Both the position numbers and the translations under genes were made by a program. Positions 15,024-26,887 of a stretch of 64,000 bases of DNA are shown piece by piece. The stretch covers positions 531,035-595,034 of the forward strand of contig JACVTC010000117.1 of assembly GCA_016946835.1 (NCBI GenBank). Reading direction: 5' to 3'. This DNA comes from Neocallimastix lanati (nom. inval.). Taxonomy: Eukaryota > Neocallimastigomycota > Neocallimastigomycetes > Neocallimastigales > Neocallimastigaceae. The notes under the pieces were generated by a model. The model saw nothing but the letters and a program-made list of their open reading frames with translations, searched no databases and was not told the origin of the DNA. Each line of letters opens with the position of its first letter. Position 1 is the stretch's first letter.

Positions 15024-15107
15024 TATCAATACTCCACTTGTCGAAATGTAACCTGGCAAAATGCAAATTGTTGAAATGCAACTCTCCCTGGGGATCGTGC
15101 ATTTCAC
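14852..15107. mobile_element. Possible MITE with imperfect terminal inverted repeats
   Basis: The left end reads inward GATCGGGGAGTGGGACATTT then CGCAAAATTG. The right end, on the minus strand, reads inward GATCCCCAGGGAGAGTTGCA then TTTCAACAATTTGC. The two align with a few gaps. An (ATTT)n array fills the middle. A related motif (GGGGAGAGTTGCATATCG) occurs at about 20,776. No target duplication was identified, so this is tentative. Confidence 0.35.
14940..15024. repeat. (ATTT)n microsatellite
   Basis: About 21 units of a pure tetranucleotide array. Confidence 0.9.
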
Positions 15108-15235
15108 AATGTGGTGTTTTTTATATGTGGCATTTTTTTTTCTAATAATTAAATATATAATATTTAATTGTAAAAATAATTTTTTATAAAAAAAAAATAA
15201 TTTTTTTTTTATAATTCTTTTTTAATAGAATCTAT

Positions 15236-15362
15236 TATTACTCCTTTTGAAATTGTTATTTAATAATATTTAATTGTAAAAGTATATTATTATTATTTCT
15301 TTTGAAATAGTTATTTAATAATAGTTAATTGTAAAAATATATTATTATTTCTTTTGAAATTG
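15236..15362. repeat. Short tandem repeat, about 56-bp unit
   Basis: Units contain CTTTTGAAATTGTTATTTAA then AATTGTAAAA. Two nearly full copies are followed by the start of a third, which breaks off at TTGAAATTG exactly where the element at 15,363-16,122 begins. The third unit resumes at 16,123. Confidence 0.8.
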
Positions 15363-15588
15363 TGGAGAGGTCCAAAAACGCCAATTTTTCACGTGATATA
15401 TCAAATTTTGAGGCTTTTTAAATTAATAGTTATATGATACTATTTTGTTGTATTATTAATTTGTAATTTTTTTCTTAAAATTTATTAAGTGAATAATTAA
15501 ATAAATTATAATGATTAGATAAAAAAAAATATTTTTTTACAAAAAAAAAAAATAAAATAAAATATTCAAACAATTAAAAGTTTTATTT

Positions 15589-15627
<39 letters not shown>

Positions 15628-16122
15628 TAATAATATACTTTAACAATTATATAGATTTATTTATTTAAAAAAAAATATTAATAAAATATTTAAACAACTA
15701 TTAATAAAATACTTTAGCAATTATATAGATTTATTTATTTAAAAAAAAATTAATAAAATATTTAAACAATTATTAATAAAATTAATTATAAATATTAATA
15801 ATAAAATATAAAAATATAATATAAATATTAATAATAAAATATATAAAAATAAGGTTATAAGGAAAATAATTATTTATCATTTTCCTTATAACATGATTGT
15901 CAAAAAAAAAAAAAAAAAAAATTATATAAAAATATTTTATTTTTTATTGACCTTTTTAATTTTTATTTATTTATTTATTTACTTATTTATTTATACATTT
16001 ATTTCTTTATTACTTAAAATTATATTAAATTTTATGGCGTTATAATATAAATTTTAAAAGCCACAAATAAATAGATGGCTTATTAAAATTTCAAAAAAAA
16101 ATTAGCGTTTTGGACCACATTC
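15363..16122. mobile_element. Non-autonomous TIR transposon with 9-bp target duplication
   Basis: The left end TGGAGAGGTCCAAAAACGCC and the right end, read on the minus strand, GAATGTGGTCCAAAACGCTA share GGTCCAAAA(A)CGC(C/T)AATTTTT, an imperfect TIR of about 25 bp. Both ends are flanked by the identical 9-mer TTGAAATTG (15,354-15,362 and 16,123-16,131). The interrupted target is a tandem-repeat unit whose intact copies lie immediately to the left. Length is 760 bp with no transposase frame. A 9-bp duplication is typical of the Mutator/MULE superfamily, which is my inferred class. An internal palindrome lies at about 15,853-15,891. Confidence 0.7.
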
Positions 16123-16261
16123 TTGAAATTGTTATTATTTAATAATGATTATACGGAATATCTTAAAAATGTATGGCTTTATTTTAAAAATTTTAAAAGC
16201 CACCTTACGAAATGCTTGATTACAAAATGCATCACATTCTTTAAGTATGTCATATATATTA

Positions 16262-16657
16262 TTATAATACTGTAATTTAATACATTCAAGAAGAAATTAC
16301 TAGTATTTGGATACATGATTTTCATATGTTCCATGTAGATATACATATATTCTACCTGGGATATAGATATTTATTTTACTAAATTGCCATCTTTCTGACA
16401 TTTATTCATTTGTCAAGGGAACTAGTACGAATTTTCGTGGGTTAGGTTATACTGGACTCGTTTCAAAGAGATGTTAGGAATTGGCGAAGCACTCGGAAAA
16501 GTAGCATTAGAAAGATTAACAGCAATACTATGGATACAAAAAGTTCCAATGCTGAAACACTCAGTAAGGCTGTCCAGAAGGGACACTATCTGTCTCTATT
16601 TATATTCCCAAAGAGGAGGGGGGGATGAAACCAAAGGCGGTACACACAGGAAATAAA

Positions 16658-16690
<33 letters not shown>
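16262..16690 (+). mobile_element. Poly(A)-tailed retroelement fragment, copy 2 (LINE-like 3' end)
   Basis: The 5' part matches 9,036-9,266. The 3' part reads KSSNAETLSKAVQ, which resembles KSVNAEETVRQ at the C-terminus of the LINE fragments at 36,900 and 49,920. It ends TTCCCAAAGAGGAGGGGGGA then GGAAATAAAATAAA and a poly(A) run. A 77-bp piece of the same 3' end is inserted at 43,470. I infer a 5'-truncated non-LTR element. A 61-residue open frame inside it (16,471-16,656) is not called as a gene. Confidence 0.55.
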
Positions 16691-16887
16691 TAAGGAATAA
16701 AAGCAAAAATTAAAAGAATTTTTTGCTCATTATATTTCAAAAGATAAAAGTTTAAACTAATTTATGAAAAAAACTTTATTAATATCTGCAGGAAACCTAA
16801 ATAAAAAAATAAATAAAACAAAATAAATCTATTCCACTTATATATTTAATATATAAAACTAAATTTATTAAAAATTTAACTATTGTT

Positions 16888-17335
16888 ATCAGTATTTCCC
16901 AACTAACCCTATACAGTACAAGCCTACTGTAATTAATTCATGATTTAATATATTATTAAATGATGATGATATCCATTATAATAAATATGAAGTTGAAGTT
17001 GACGTTGAAAATGGAATTAAAACAATTATATTTAGTCACCATTGCAAAATAAAAAAAAAAAAAAGGTTTTAGAACTCACGTATTTTGAAACTAAAATAGT
17101 ATTAAAAAATTTAAAAAAAAATAAAAATAAAAATAAAAATAAAAGGTTCCTTCTAATTATTCCAAAAGGATATATTTTATATGAAGAAATTAATATTGGT
17201 AATAGTGAATTATAATATGATGTTGATCAATGTGGTATTAATTATTATAAAGTGCATTCTGATAATTATAATCATTATAAGATAATAAAAACTATGGAAA
17301 TTGAAAATATTTCTAATTTAGTATATTTAAAATAG
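16888..17335 (+). pseudogene. C-terminal fragment of a Vint protein (copy E)
   Basis: The conceptual reading matches the last 130 or so residues of Vint copies A-C: a QYFPTNPIQ-like start (QWYFPIDLVQ in the intact genes), NKYEVEVDVENGIKTI, then after an A run a LILIIPKGYILYEEINI stretch, CGINYYKVHSDNYNHYK and an ending ENISNLVYLK. Frameshifts at the A runs and an internal TAA break it, and the VWA, Vwaint and first half of the Hint domain are absent. It is on the same strand as the orphan upstream block at 11.8 kb. I infer that the two are the ends of one destroyed locus. Confidence 0.8.
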
Positions 17336-18479
17336 ATATATAAATAAAATTTTATATATTATCTATTATTAATTATTAATATTAAATATATTATTAATTA
17401 ATAATATAAAATAAAATAAAATATATATATATACTAATACATTTATAAATATTATAAACTTTTACATATGTTTTTTTACTTTAATTATAACAATGTTATT
17501 ATATTACTATATTTATTTCTATTAAAAAATATAAAAATTATATATTAAAAAAATATATATATAATTGTTAATAAAAAAAAAAATAAAAATAAATAAATAT
17601 ATATATTCAAATAATTAATTTTTTATAAAAAAAAAAAAAGTAGGGAACAGTAAATAAGTATTTTTTCCACATTATAAATGAATGAATAAAAGATATATTT
17701 AATTAAATTTACAATAATATAATTGTACTATTTAAAAAATTATAATTCTTTGTACAAATAACAAATAACAAAGAAAGTTTTATACAAACGAATTTTCAAT
17801 AGTTGTTTATTAAAAAAAATTTATAATTAATTATATATAAAAAATATATATATATATTTTTATTATCTTTTAAATTTCTGATAATAAAATCATTGGGTTA
17901 GAAGTTGATTGTATATAATACTTTATATAATAAAGTATATATATATAATCAATTCAAAATAGAAACAGAATTGACTATTTTATTAATAATAATAATAATA
18001 ATGATAATAAATTATTAACTTCATTTTTTTTGGGGGGTGAATTAATATAAATTAAAATTAATTCCATAATAATATAATTTTAAAACCAGATTTTTTTAAA
18101 AACTTTATTTTTTTTTTTTATTATTATTTTTTTTTTCTTTCTTTGTTATTTTCTTCTATTAAAATTTAAATTACCATCTTAACAAAAAAAAAAATAAAAA
18201 ATAAAAATAAAGATGTAAAGTAAGTGTATAATACGTTCAAAAATTTAAGAAACATACTTTAGATTTACACAAATCAAGTGTGGTTTCATGTAAAAGAAAT
18301 TATCAGTTCTTGTACTATTTTGGGTAAAAATTAAAAAAAAATTATATATACATATATCTTATTGTAGATATAATGGAAACATTCCATTAAATATTATTTA
18401 CATTGCTTCTATCTATTCATTATTAAGTTATATATGGATTTATCAAAGGAAAAAAAAAAAAAAAAGACTTGAATAGATT
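17336..18479. other. AT-rich intergenic DNA, no gene seen
   Basis: Homopolymers and short repeats only. No frame or motif can be supported. Confidence 0.55.
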
Positions 18480-18736
18480 TTTTATTTATTTATTTATTAT
18501 CTATTATTTATTTATTATTTATTATTTATTATTTACCTATTATTTATTATTTATTATTTATTTATTTATTACCTATTATTTATTTATTATTATTTATAAT
18601 TATTTATTTATTACCTATTATTTATTATTTATTTATTTATTTATTACCTATTATTTATTTATTTATTATTTATTAATTATTATTTATTATTTATTATTTA
18701 TTATTTATTATTTATTATCTTGTTTCTCTATTATTT

Positions 18737-18796
<60 letters not shown>

Positions 18797-18805
18797 TTTG
18801 TTTGT
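18480..18805. repeat. TTTA/TTATTTA microsatellite
   Basis: Mixed ATT and ATTT units, becoming a pure (ATTT)n run at the right end. The 122-residue hydrophobic frame across it is a repeat artefact. Confidence 0.85.
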
Positions 18806-19504
18806 TTATTTTATTATTTTTAGTATATAATCAATGAATATTAACTAATGATTACTTGCTATTAATTATGAATTGTTAAATGTTTAAAGGTTTATTAACT
18901 ATTTATTACTAAATAAATAATAAATAAATGATCCTGAAACATAAATCATATGTAACAAAAAGTTCTTTTTTTTAAGATTTTTTACATTTTTTACATTTCA
19001 TATAATAATTTATTCATACGTCTTATGATTAATTAATTATTTCTTTTTATGGATAAAATTTTTATTACTTAATATATTCTGTTTTATGCAAATCAATAGA
19101 TTTTATTCAATTGAACATTTTTTTTATATATTTACAAGAAGATGGATAAACAAATATCCAAATAAAAATGCCATTTTCTGTATAAATAAAAATAATTATA
19201 ATAATTGTAATAAATGTAATGATATTAAAATAAAATTTAGAATAAATTTTCTCAATTTATTATAAAAATAAATTATTATAAAAAATTTGTATAGTTTGAT
19301 CCAATAAAAAAAAGGTTTATTTTTATATCACAGATATATTAATGTATTTGTAATATATTGTATTTATAGTTTAATATATAAAATAGTATGAATGTACAAA
19401 TTATATTAATTAAAATAAGTGGCAAGGAAGTTTCAGTAATAAAAGTTGAATAAAAAAAAAATTTATAGAAGATTTGTAAATAAATAATAAGATCAGAATA
19501 ATTA
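18806..19504. other. AT-rich intergenic DNA, no gene seen
   Basis: No coding or structured element is supported. Confidence 0.55.
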
Positions 19505-19703
19505 TTATTCAATTATTTATTTATTATTTATTTATTATTTATTTATTATTTATTTATTATTTATTTATTATTTATTTATTATTTATTTATTATTTATTTA
19601 TTATTTATTTATTATTTATTTATTATTTATTTATTATTTATTTATTTATTATTTATTTATTTATTATTTATTTATTTATTATTTATTTATTATTTATTTA
19701 TTT

Positions 19704-19735
<32 letters not shown>

Positions 19736-19775
19736 TTATTTATTTATTTATTATTTATTTATTTATTTATTATTA
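19505..19775. repeat. 11-bp period (ATTTATTATTT)n array
   Basis: A regular alternation of ATTT, ATTT and ATT gives an 11-bp period for the first half. It shifts to longer ATTT runs towards the right. Confidence 0.85.
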
Positions 19776-21357
19776 ATAAATATATATTTATATATATTTA
19801 TCAATACAAGATTATAAAATATTAAGGTATATCTTAAAATTCATATTAATATTCAATTATAAAGTTTTTCAGATATATATTTAGGTATTAATTATAAAAT
19901 TCTTATATATTTTTTATAATAAATAAATTTAATAATTAATAGTACTTTTGTATATTAATAAGTTTTTCATTACCGTTGGTGATTGTAAAAGAGTATAATA
20001 ATAAAATACATTTATTAGTAACTAACCATTACATTAATATTTACTGTTTAATAATAATTAAAACAGATTATAAAAAAAAAAGATCGACATATATAATGTA
20101 GATGTAGCATGGCTTAAATACAAACATTAAGATAGAATAAAAAAGAAAATAAAAAAACATGCCGTAAAAGTAGTAATACAGTGATTTATTAATATTTTAT
20201 ATATATATGATAGGGAATAATAATTAATTATATTAATCTCAAATCATAATCATAATTATTATATAATTAGGATTGTATTGAAGATTGATGATACTTTTTA
20301 TTATGCACTACGATAATAATAATAATGAAAAAAAAAAAAAAAAAAGGGCGTAACATAATATATTAATACAAATAATAAAATTATTAATAATAACTGAAAA
20401 GGAATAATAAATGATTTCATTATTCATTTATTTATTTATAATTATATATAATTAGATTCTTTCATAAGATGTTGTAAACGACAACTATTATAAATCCGGA
20501 TAATCTATATATATATATATATTTATAATTAATATAATTAAAATGGATATATGAATAATAAATAAAAAATAAAATAAATAAAATATTTATAAAATAAAAT
20601 AATAATAATAATAATAATAAAATAAAGATATTGATATATATGAGTATCAAATATTGAGTTGACAAATCTCGATCATTTCTATTTATAAATACAAAAATAT
20701 TAGTTAATATAATATAATAATATTTTTTTTTTTTAAAATTTTTATGGTTTTAACATTTAGTTAATCCAATTTGTAGGGGAGAGTTGCATATCGAAAATTT
20801 TTACTTTTTCATTAAAAGTTAACACTTTTTTTAAAAAAAAAAATTAAATAAATAAAAATAAATAAATAAATAATATATTTATTCATAATTTATTTGTTTA
20901 TGTTTTATTAATGCGCTACATGACTTTATTCAACTTGGAGAAATGCATCAAATTTCCATTATCGTATAAATAGTGAATATCATGATGTTAATCTAACCAT
21001 TATAATTTATTACACTAATCCTTTAATAACCTTAACATACTAAAGTTTGAAAATTTATATATATATAAATATTAAATATAACTATTTGAATACTTCAAAT
21101 TCTGATAAAACTGATAAAAAAGTTTTTAAATTATTATACATATAAGAATTAAATATAATTATTCGAATATCTCAAATTCCAAAAAAAAAAAAAGTCTCTT
21201 TTACTTGAAAGGATTTTTTTTTTTGGAATTTTTCCTTGTAAAGATAGATATTTTTTATAAATATGTTTTAAGGATTTATAAATAAAATTGTTGCAATATT
21301 TATTTAATAATTAAAAATGGAATTTTAATAAAAGCTAATTATAGTTATTGGTGAAAA
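19776..21357. other. AT-rich intergenic DNA; one TIR-like motif
   Basis: No gene is supported. At 20,776-20,805 GGGGAGAGTTGCATATCG resembles the terminal motifs at 14,860 and 15,100. A possible partner, TTGGAGAAATGCATC, lies at about 20,935. This could be a small decayed TIR element of about 190 bp. Confidence 0.4.
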
Positions 21358-21612
21358 ATAATTAAATAATAAATAATAAATAAATAATAAATAATTGAAT
21401 AATAAATAATAAATAATAAATAAATAAATAATAATTGAATAATAAATAATAAATAATTGAATAATAAATAATAAATAATAAATAATTGAATAATAAATAA
21501 TTGAATAATAAATAATAAATAATAAATAATAAATAATAAATAATAAATAATAAATAATAAATAATAAATAATAAATAATAAATAATAAATAATAAATAAT
21601 AAATAATAAAAA
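21358..21612. repeat. (AATAAATAATTG/AATAAT)n array
   Basis: AAATAATAAATAAT units with interspersed TTG triplets in the first half and a pure (AAATAAT)n run in the second. Confidence 0.85.
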
Positions 21613-22027
21613 GAGTATTTATTAATAAATTAAAAATTATGAATTAATCATTAGTAAATAAGCCTTAATTTATTATTTTAATTATTTTATGGTTCATAAA
21701 ATTTTATTGATCAAACTTTATTTAATATATTTTTCTTGATAACTAGAATAATAAAAGTTTAAATGAAAATATATGAAATTATACCCTATACTATGATGGT
21801 AAAAAAAAAAAAAGAAATGGTAAAGGATAACCTAATAAAGAAAGGAATAAATAACAAATCAATCTACACGAGTCCATAATAAAAATAATTCTCTAAAACG
21901 TTAATTCTAAATTAGAAATTTTCCTTTCTTTTATAAAATCTCAATCTAAATTATTTCATTTAAATTTATTAGGAGCAACAAAGATAAATATTTTTATTAT
22001 TAAAGGTCTTTTGTTGGTTTAAACTAA

Positions 22028-22178
22028 TGAAAATAAATAAATAAATAAATAAATAACTAACTAACTAAATAAATAACTAAATAAATAACTAACTAACTAA
22101 CTAACTAAATAAATAAATAACTAATTAACTAACTAACTAACTAACTAAATAACTAAATAAATAAATAAATAAATAATT
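22028..22178. repeat. (AAAT)/(AACT) mixed tetranucleotide array
   Basis: Blocks of AAAT units alternate with blocks of AACT units. A single founder substitution appears to have spread through the array by slippage. Confidence 0.85.
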
Positions 22179-22318
22179 GTAATAATTAGTTTATTTATTT
22201 TTATAAAAACTTATTTAAATATTTTTTTTACTTTTAATAAAGATAAATAATGCCAATATTATTATAAATGAACTTTATTTTTTCTGGTGATGTGATTTAA
22301 TAATTATTCTAGTTTTAC

Positions 22319-22356
22319 CGTTTGGTGTTTGATGACTGCCACTTCACCAAATGGAA
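22319..22356. repeat. 10-bp hairpin in a higher-GC patch
   Basis: CCGTTTGGTG and CACCAAATGG pair (one G-T) across a 17-nt loop that contains GATGAC. It sits in an isolated patch of about 85 bp (22,310-22,395) that is much less AT-biased than its surroundings. It could be a small RNA gene or element remnant; no family is recognised. Confidence 0.4.
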
Positions 22357-22395
22357 TGGCTAGGAGATTCCAAGAAATTCGAATGGTTTTAAAAA

Positions 22396-23710
22396 TTAAA
22401 TCTTTTTTTTTTTAAAATTTTTTAATATTTTTCAATGTATAAATAAGAATTTATTAGTATAGTTGGATAATATATATTCAATAGATTCCAATCTACTTCT
22501 CTAATTATTTACTAATATATGATAGACTTCATACTTTTAATATATGAAATAACTGTTTCGACTTTTTTTTTTTATTACTCAAGAATATCCATATATTATA
22601 TATATTATTAATATATTAACATAATATAATATAATATATTATAATTAATTTAATGAGCATTTTAAATAAAAGATAATTGAAATTATAAAAAATTTAAATT
22701 TTATGATAAAAATAATTTTTTTTTATAGTTAAATTTATTATTGATTTAATTTTGTAAAAGAATACAAAAGAAAAAAAAATAATTGGTTTATATGATAATT
22801 AATATGTTTATAATATATATAAAAATTCTTATTTATATATATTATAATATAGTTTATTGAATTAAAATTATCCTTTTTTATTATTATTATTATTATCATT
22901 ATTAATAATTTCAATAATTAAAACTTTATTAAGTAATCATTAAAGGTATGCTTCATCCATATAAATTTAATTTTTTTTATTAGTTAAAAATTATATTAAA
23001 CAATATATTCAAATATATTAGTATATGTGAATAGGATAACTGCTAAATATATATATATATTTTTTTTAAATTTTTCCTTAAAATTTTTTTTTTCTATATT
23101 TGTATGAACTATTAATTATTAGTTATATTACTTTTATTATAATTATTATTAAATATTAATTAGTTTAATTGCCTTCAATGGATCCTAAAAAATAAAAATT
23201 ACTTAGTGAAAACATTACTATAAATTAAAAATCATTGATGTCGTTTATATTAGGTGATCTATTATTTATTGAATTTAAATAGTCAGTATTTATTTTAAAG
23301 AAGATATTGTTATAATAAAGATGTAAAATAAACAAATAGTAGATAAATAATAGGTAATAAATAAATAATAAATAAAAATAAATAAATTAATAAATAAAGA
23401 ATTATGGTTATTGGCATAAAAAATAATAAAGAAAAAAAAACTTTATTATTAATTATATTAATAGGACAATTATAGATATTTATCAAATATTTAATATTAA
23501 TTACATAAATGTAAATATAAATAAAAAGGAAATAAATAAATATATATAATACATATATATATATATAAATATAATAAATGCTATAATAATTATTGCCATC
23601 TACCATTTTATTTGATAAAGTAAGAAATATAGATTTATATTCATGTATATATTTGTATTTACATTATTATAATAGAGTTTGTATATATTGTAAATAGGAT
23701 AATCCATTAA

Positions 23711-23761
<51 letters not shown>

Positions 23762-24875
23762 ATAGAAAAGAAGAGATAAATTATTGATGATTAATTAATT
23801 AAAATAGTTTAATAAATAAAATGAATGTTTTAATAATAATTAAGATACGTCATAAAATATATATATATTTTTTTAAATTAACTTTTAATAAATTAAAAGT
23901 ATTCCATTTATGGAAAAATACGACACCTATTAAAAAAAGCAATACTATTTCAACTGAATTCAATACATAGATTGACGGTATATTGTAATAAATGAGGCAA
24001 TGTATTAAATTTTAAATTTCAACCATTAAAGTGTACAAATATTAATATATATTTCTATATATACTGGAATAATAATATTTTATAAAGTCAATATAAACAA
24101 AATATAATTAGATATAAAGGAATAAAAAAATAACATAATAAAATTATTTATTTAAATAATTATTTGTTATAATTATAATAATAATAATAATACTATAAAA
24201 TAATAATAATAATAAAATTCAAATAATTGTTATTTTTAATATTATTTATATTTTAATAAATAAAATAAGTAAATAGTTATACGTTTTTAAAAAGGAAAAA
24301 GCCTTAAATAATTAAACATTATAATATAATCTATCATATATTAAATTTTAATTCAATTTAATATAAATTTTATTTATATCTTTATATTAAATTGTAATAA
24401 ATTATATTGATTATTGATCATTCTAAATAATTATTATTTATAATTTAGAATTTACGAGATAATTTAATATTTCTTTCTTTCTTTCATTTATTTATTTATT
24501 TATCAATTTATTTATTATAGATAATGAAATAAACAAAAAAAAAAAAAAAAAAAACTATAAAAGAATCAAAATTTCGTGTTAAAATATTTTTTTCTTCATT
24601 CTAAGTTTTAATAAATTATTTTTTATAAGGTAATTTGAATAATAAAATTTATATTTTTAAAAAGTGGTTTATTCATTGAAAAGAAAATTAATAGTAGTTA
24701 ATAGATTATTTTAAAAATCATTAATTAAAATAATATCACATAATAATAAATTTTTATTTGTTTACTGATAAAATAAAATAAAAAATTTATATTAATTGTT
24801 TTTTTTTTTTTGTTTAAAATATTTTATTATAGACTTATTTTTATATTTTAACTTTTTAAAAAGAAATTAATCAAC
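22396..24875. other. AT-rich intergenic DNA
   Basis: No gene is supported. Contains an (AAAT)n run at 23,708-23,764. The last 250 bp before the gene at 24,876 include a GTAATTTG word (about 24,629) and a TTTTATTATAG word (about 24,821-24,831) that could be the ends of a 5'-UTR intron, but this cannot be shown from sequence alone. Confidence 0.5.
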
Positions 24876-25688
24876 ATGGGAGAAAAGTGGAGAGCCAATG
24901 TCGCTTACGGTCCAGCCGGTACTAAGGTTGAATACGATGGTACTGTTTACGAATTAATTCAACCACACACTTCTCAAGTCGGTTGGGAACCAACTAAAAC
25001 CCCAGCTCTTTGGAGAGCTGCTCGTGATCAAAAGCACTCTAGCAGCCATCACCACCATCACTCTAGCGATTCTGACTCTAGTGATGATGATCACAAGCAT
25101 CATGATAGCCACAAACACAGCAGTGATCACAAGCATGATGATCACAAGCACGACGATCACAAGCACGAAAGCAGCAACAACAACCAACAACAACCACAAC
25201 AACAACAATTCCAACAACAACAAAATGTTGTTAACACTCAAGTTTCTGGTCCAGCCTACACTTGGACTAGATACAACGGTTCCGTTCCAAACAACGCTAT
25301 TGCCATCTCTAACAGTCTTGGTAAGACTTTCGTTGTTGGTCGTGGTAATGTTGAAAATGGTATTCACCCAGGTTACATTGACCCAGCCAGAAACAAGTTA
25401 TACACTTCTTTCGGTGGTAAGGAAGTCGTTTTAGATCAATTCGAAGTTTTAACTGCTGATCCAAACAGAGTTGAATGGATCCGTACTAGCAATTCCAACG
25501 ATGTTACTAAGGAATTAGTTAACGGTGGTCACGAAAGTGATAACACTCCAACTTACGTCTGTAAGATTGATGTTAACGGTGTTCCATACTTCGGTAAGAC
25601 TTACAAGGGTGCTAACACTGCTTACTACGGTTTAGATGACAAGGAACACAAGGTCAACAACTGGGAAATTCTTGCTGTTAAGAATTAA
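24876..25688 (+). CDS. CBM5/12-like plus DM9 (DUF3421) repeat protein, intracellular
   Basis: 270 residues, ATG to TAA, no intron needed. Residues 4-50 resemble a CBM5/12 carbohydrate-binding module: WRANVAYGPAGTKVEYDG, then VYELIQPHTSQVGWEPT and PALW supply the spaced Trp and Tyr residues. Residues 54-99 are a His/Asp/Ser/Lys linker with repeated DHKHD, a possible metal-binding tract, followed by a Gln/Asn tract (101-117). Residues 127-192 and 226-267 are two DM9-type (DUF3421) repeats, with YTWTRYNGSVPNNAI, VVGRGNVENGIHPGYI, PYFGKTYKG and WEIL. DM9 proteins elsewhere bind carbohydrates. No signal peptide or membrane segment is visible, so a cytosolic sugar- or cell-wall-fragment-binding role is an inference. 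Codons are strongly biased (GGT, AAG, AAC, TTC, GTT/GTC) and GC is far above the surroundings, which suggests high expression. It is isolated from other genes. Confidence 0.9.
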   Translation: MGEKWRANVAYGPAGTKVEYDGTVYELIQPHTSQVGWEPTKTPALWRAARDQKHSSSHHHHHSSDSDSSDDDHKHHDSHKHSSDHKHDDHKHDDHKHESSNNNQQQPQQQQFQQQQNVVNTQVSGPAYTWTRYNGSVPNNAIAISNSLGKTFVVGRGNVENGIHPGYIDPARNKLYTSFGGKEVVLDQFEVLTADPNRVEWIRTSNSNDVTKELVNGGHESDNTPTYVCKIDVNGVPYFGKTYKGANTAYYGLDDKEHKVNNWEILAVKN

Positions 25689-26391
25689 ATGAATTAGTTC
25701 AGAAAAATTTACCCCCAAAAAAATAAAAAATAAGAAAAAATATTTTGTATGAAAAATTTTAAATATAAATGGAATTATACATTATATTTAATTTAGATTA
25801 TGAAATTAATTTTTTCTTTTTTTTAGATTTTTCATTTTGATGGAAAATAATTTTTTTTTAAAATGTTAAATACATTTTTTTTTCACAAAAAAACAAAATG
25901 AAACAAAAACAAGCATTTTTTGTAAATTATTAAAAATATTATTATCTAATTATATATTAAAATAACCAAATAAATTTTAATTAGAAACAATATGTTGGCG
26001 AAATAATTAAGCATAAAACAAACAAAATATTTATAATTTAGAAAAAATGAAGGATATATAACCTTTTTTTTCTATTATTGTAAAATAATTATCCTTCCAT
26101 ATTGTATAAAAAAATATTTGCATTTATAAAATAAAAAAATAATTAAACAAAAAAAAAAAATTTTTTTTTCTTTTTATTATTTAATAATGAAGCGTACTTA
26201 GTAATGTGTTTAGAAATTATTTATATTATTATTTTTATTAATTGGTCTAATTATTATTGAAGTACTTGTATATTTTTAAATTAAAAATATATTATATATA
26301 TATCTGGTTTTGTATTACATGTGTATTTTTTAATTTAATTTTAATTTCTTAAAATTTCAATATGTATAAATAATATTTATTTATTTTATTC
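25689..26391. other. 3' flank of the DM9 gene, AT-rich
   Basis: A CCCCC run and AATAAAAAATAAG words close to the stop may belong to the 3' end of the transcript. The rest is featureless AT-rich DNA. Confidence 0.5.
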
Positions 26392-26475
26392 TGAGGAATT
26401 CTTAACTAGCGTAATACACCTACCTTAAGTAGTTCGTTTGAGCTATTATTTAATAGGTATTCCACTGTATGGTTT
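26392..26475 (+). pseudogene. Fragment of a LINE ORF 3' end (copy-2 type)
   Basis: GAGGAATTCTTAACTAG, then AAGTAGTTCGTTTGAGCTAT and TTAATAGGTATT match LINE copy 2 at 36,090-36,160 (coding for the AEFLTS...SSFELLFDRY region). It is only about 80 bp long. Confidence 0.7.
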
Positions 26476-26526
26476 CTGAGGGGGTTCAGCAATTAGTATT
26501 ATAATAAAATTTAAATTACTTTTCAA

Positions 26527-26887
26527 TTTTTACGAAGCGGATATAGATTAGATGCTAGAATTGCTAAAGCTGCAAAAATAGTGGACCAAATGTGTCCTAA
26601 TTTTTGTCCCTGTTGTAAAAGTAATAAACAATGGATAAGTCATTGGTTAATTGATTGTCCCTTTTTCAATCATACTCGTAGTAAAGTTAATGATAAAATT
26701 TTATTTTTATATAATGCTTTTTACCGTGGCAACCTAACAAATGATATTGTTAATAGTAATAATGATAATAGTAATAGTAATAATAGTAATAGTTATAATA
26801 GTAATAATAATATTAGTAATAGTATTTTTAGTAATGTTAGTAATAGTATTGAAAATAATGTGTATATTGATTCTAGTGTGTGTGAAC
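26527..26887 (+). pseudogene. LINE family-2 C-terminal fragment
   Basis: Encodes SGYRLDARIAKAAKIVDQ, then the zinc-finger-like CPNFCPCCKSNKQWISHW and a short Asn/Ser repeat, very close to 49,155-49,690. It ends abruptly after AGTGTGTGTGAA at a sequence junction. The open frame 26,581-26,895 is this fragment and not a separate gene. Confidence 0.8.

Noticed and set aside
16471-16656. 61-residue ORF as a small gene
   Set aside because: It lies inside a poly(A)-tailed repeat. The LINE-like reading KSSNAETLSK is in a different frame of the same stretch, so the ORF is incidental.
24954-25367. Minus-strand and second-frame reading frames over the DM9 gene
   Set aside because: They are shadows of the strongly codon-biased plus-strand gene and show no family signal.
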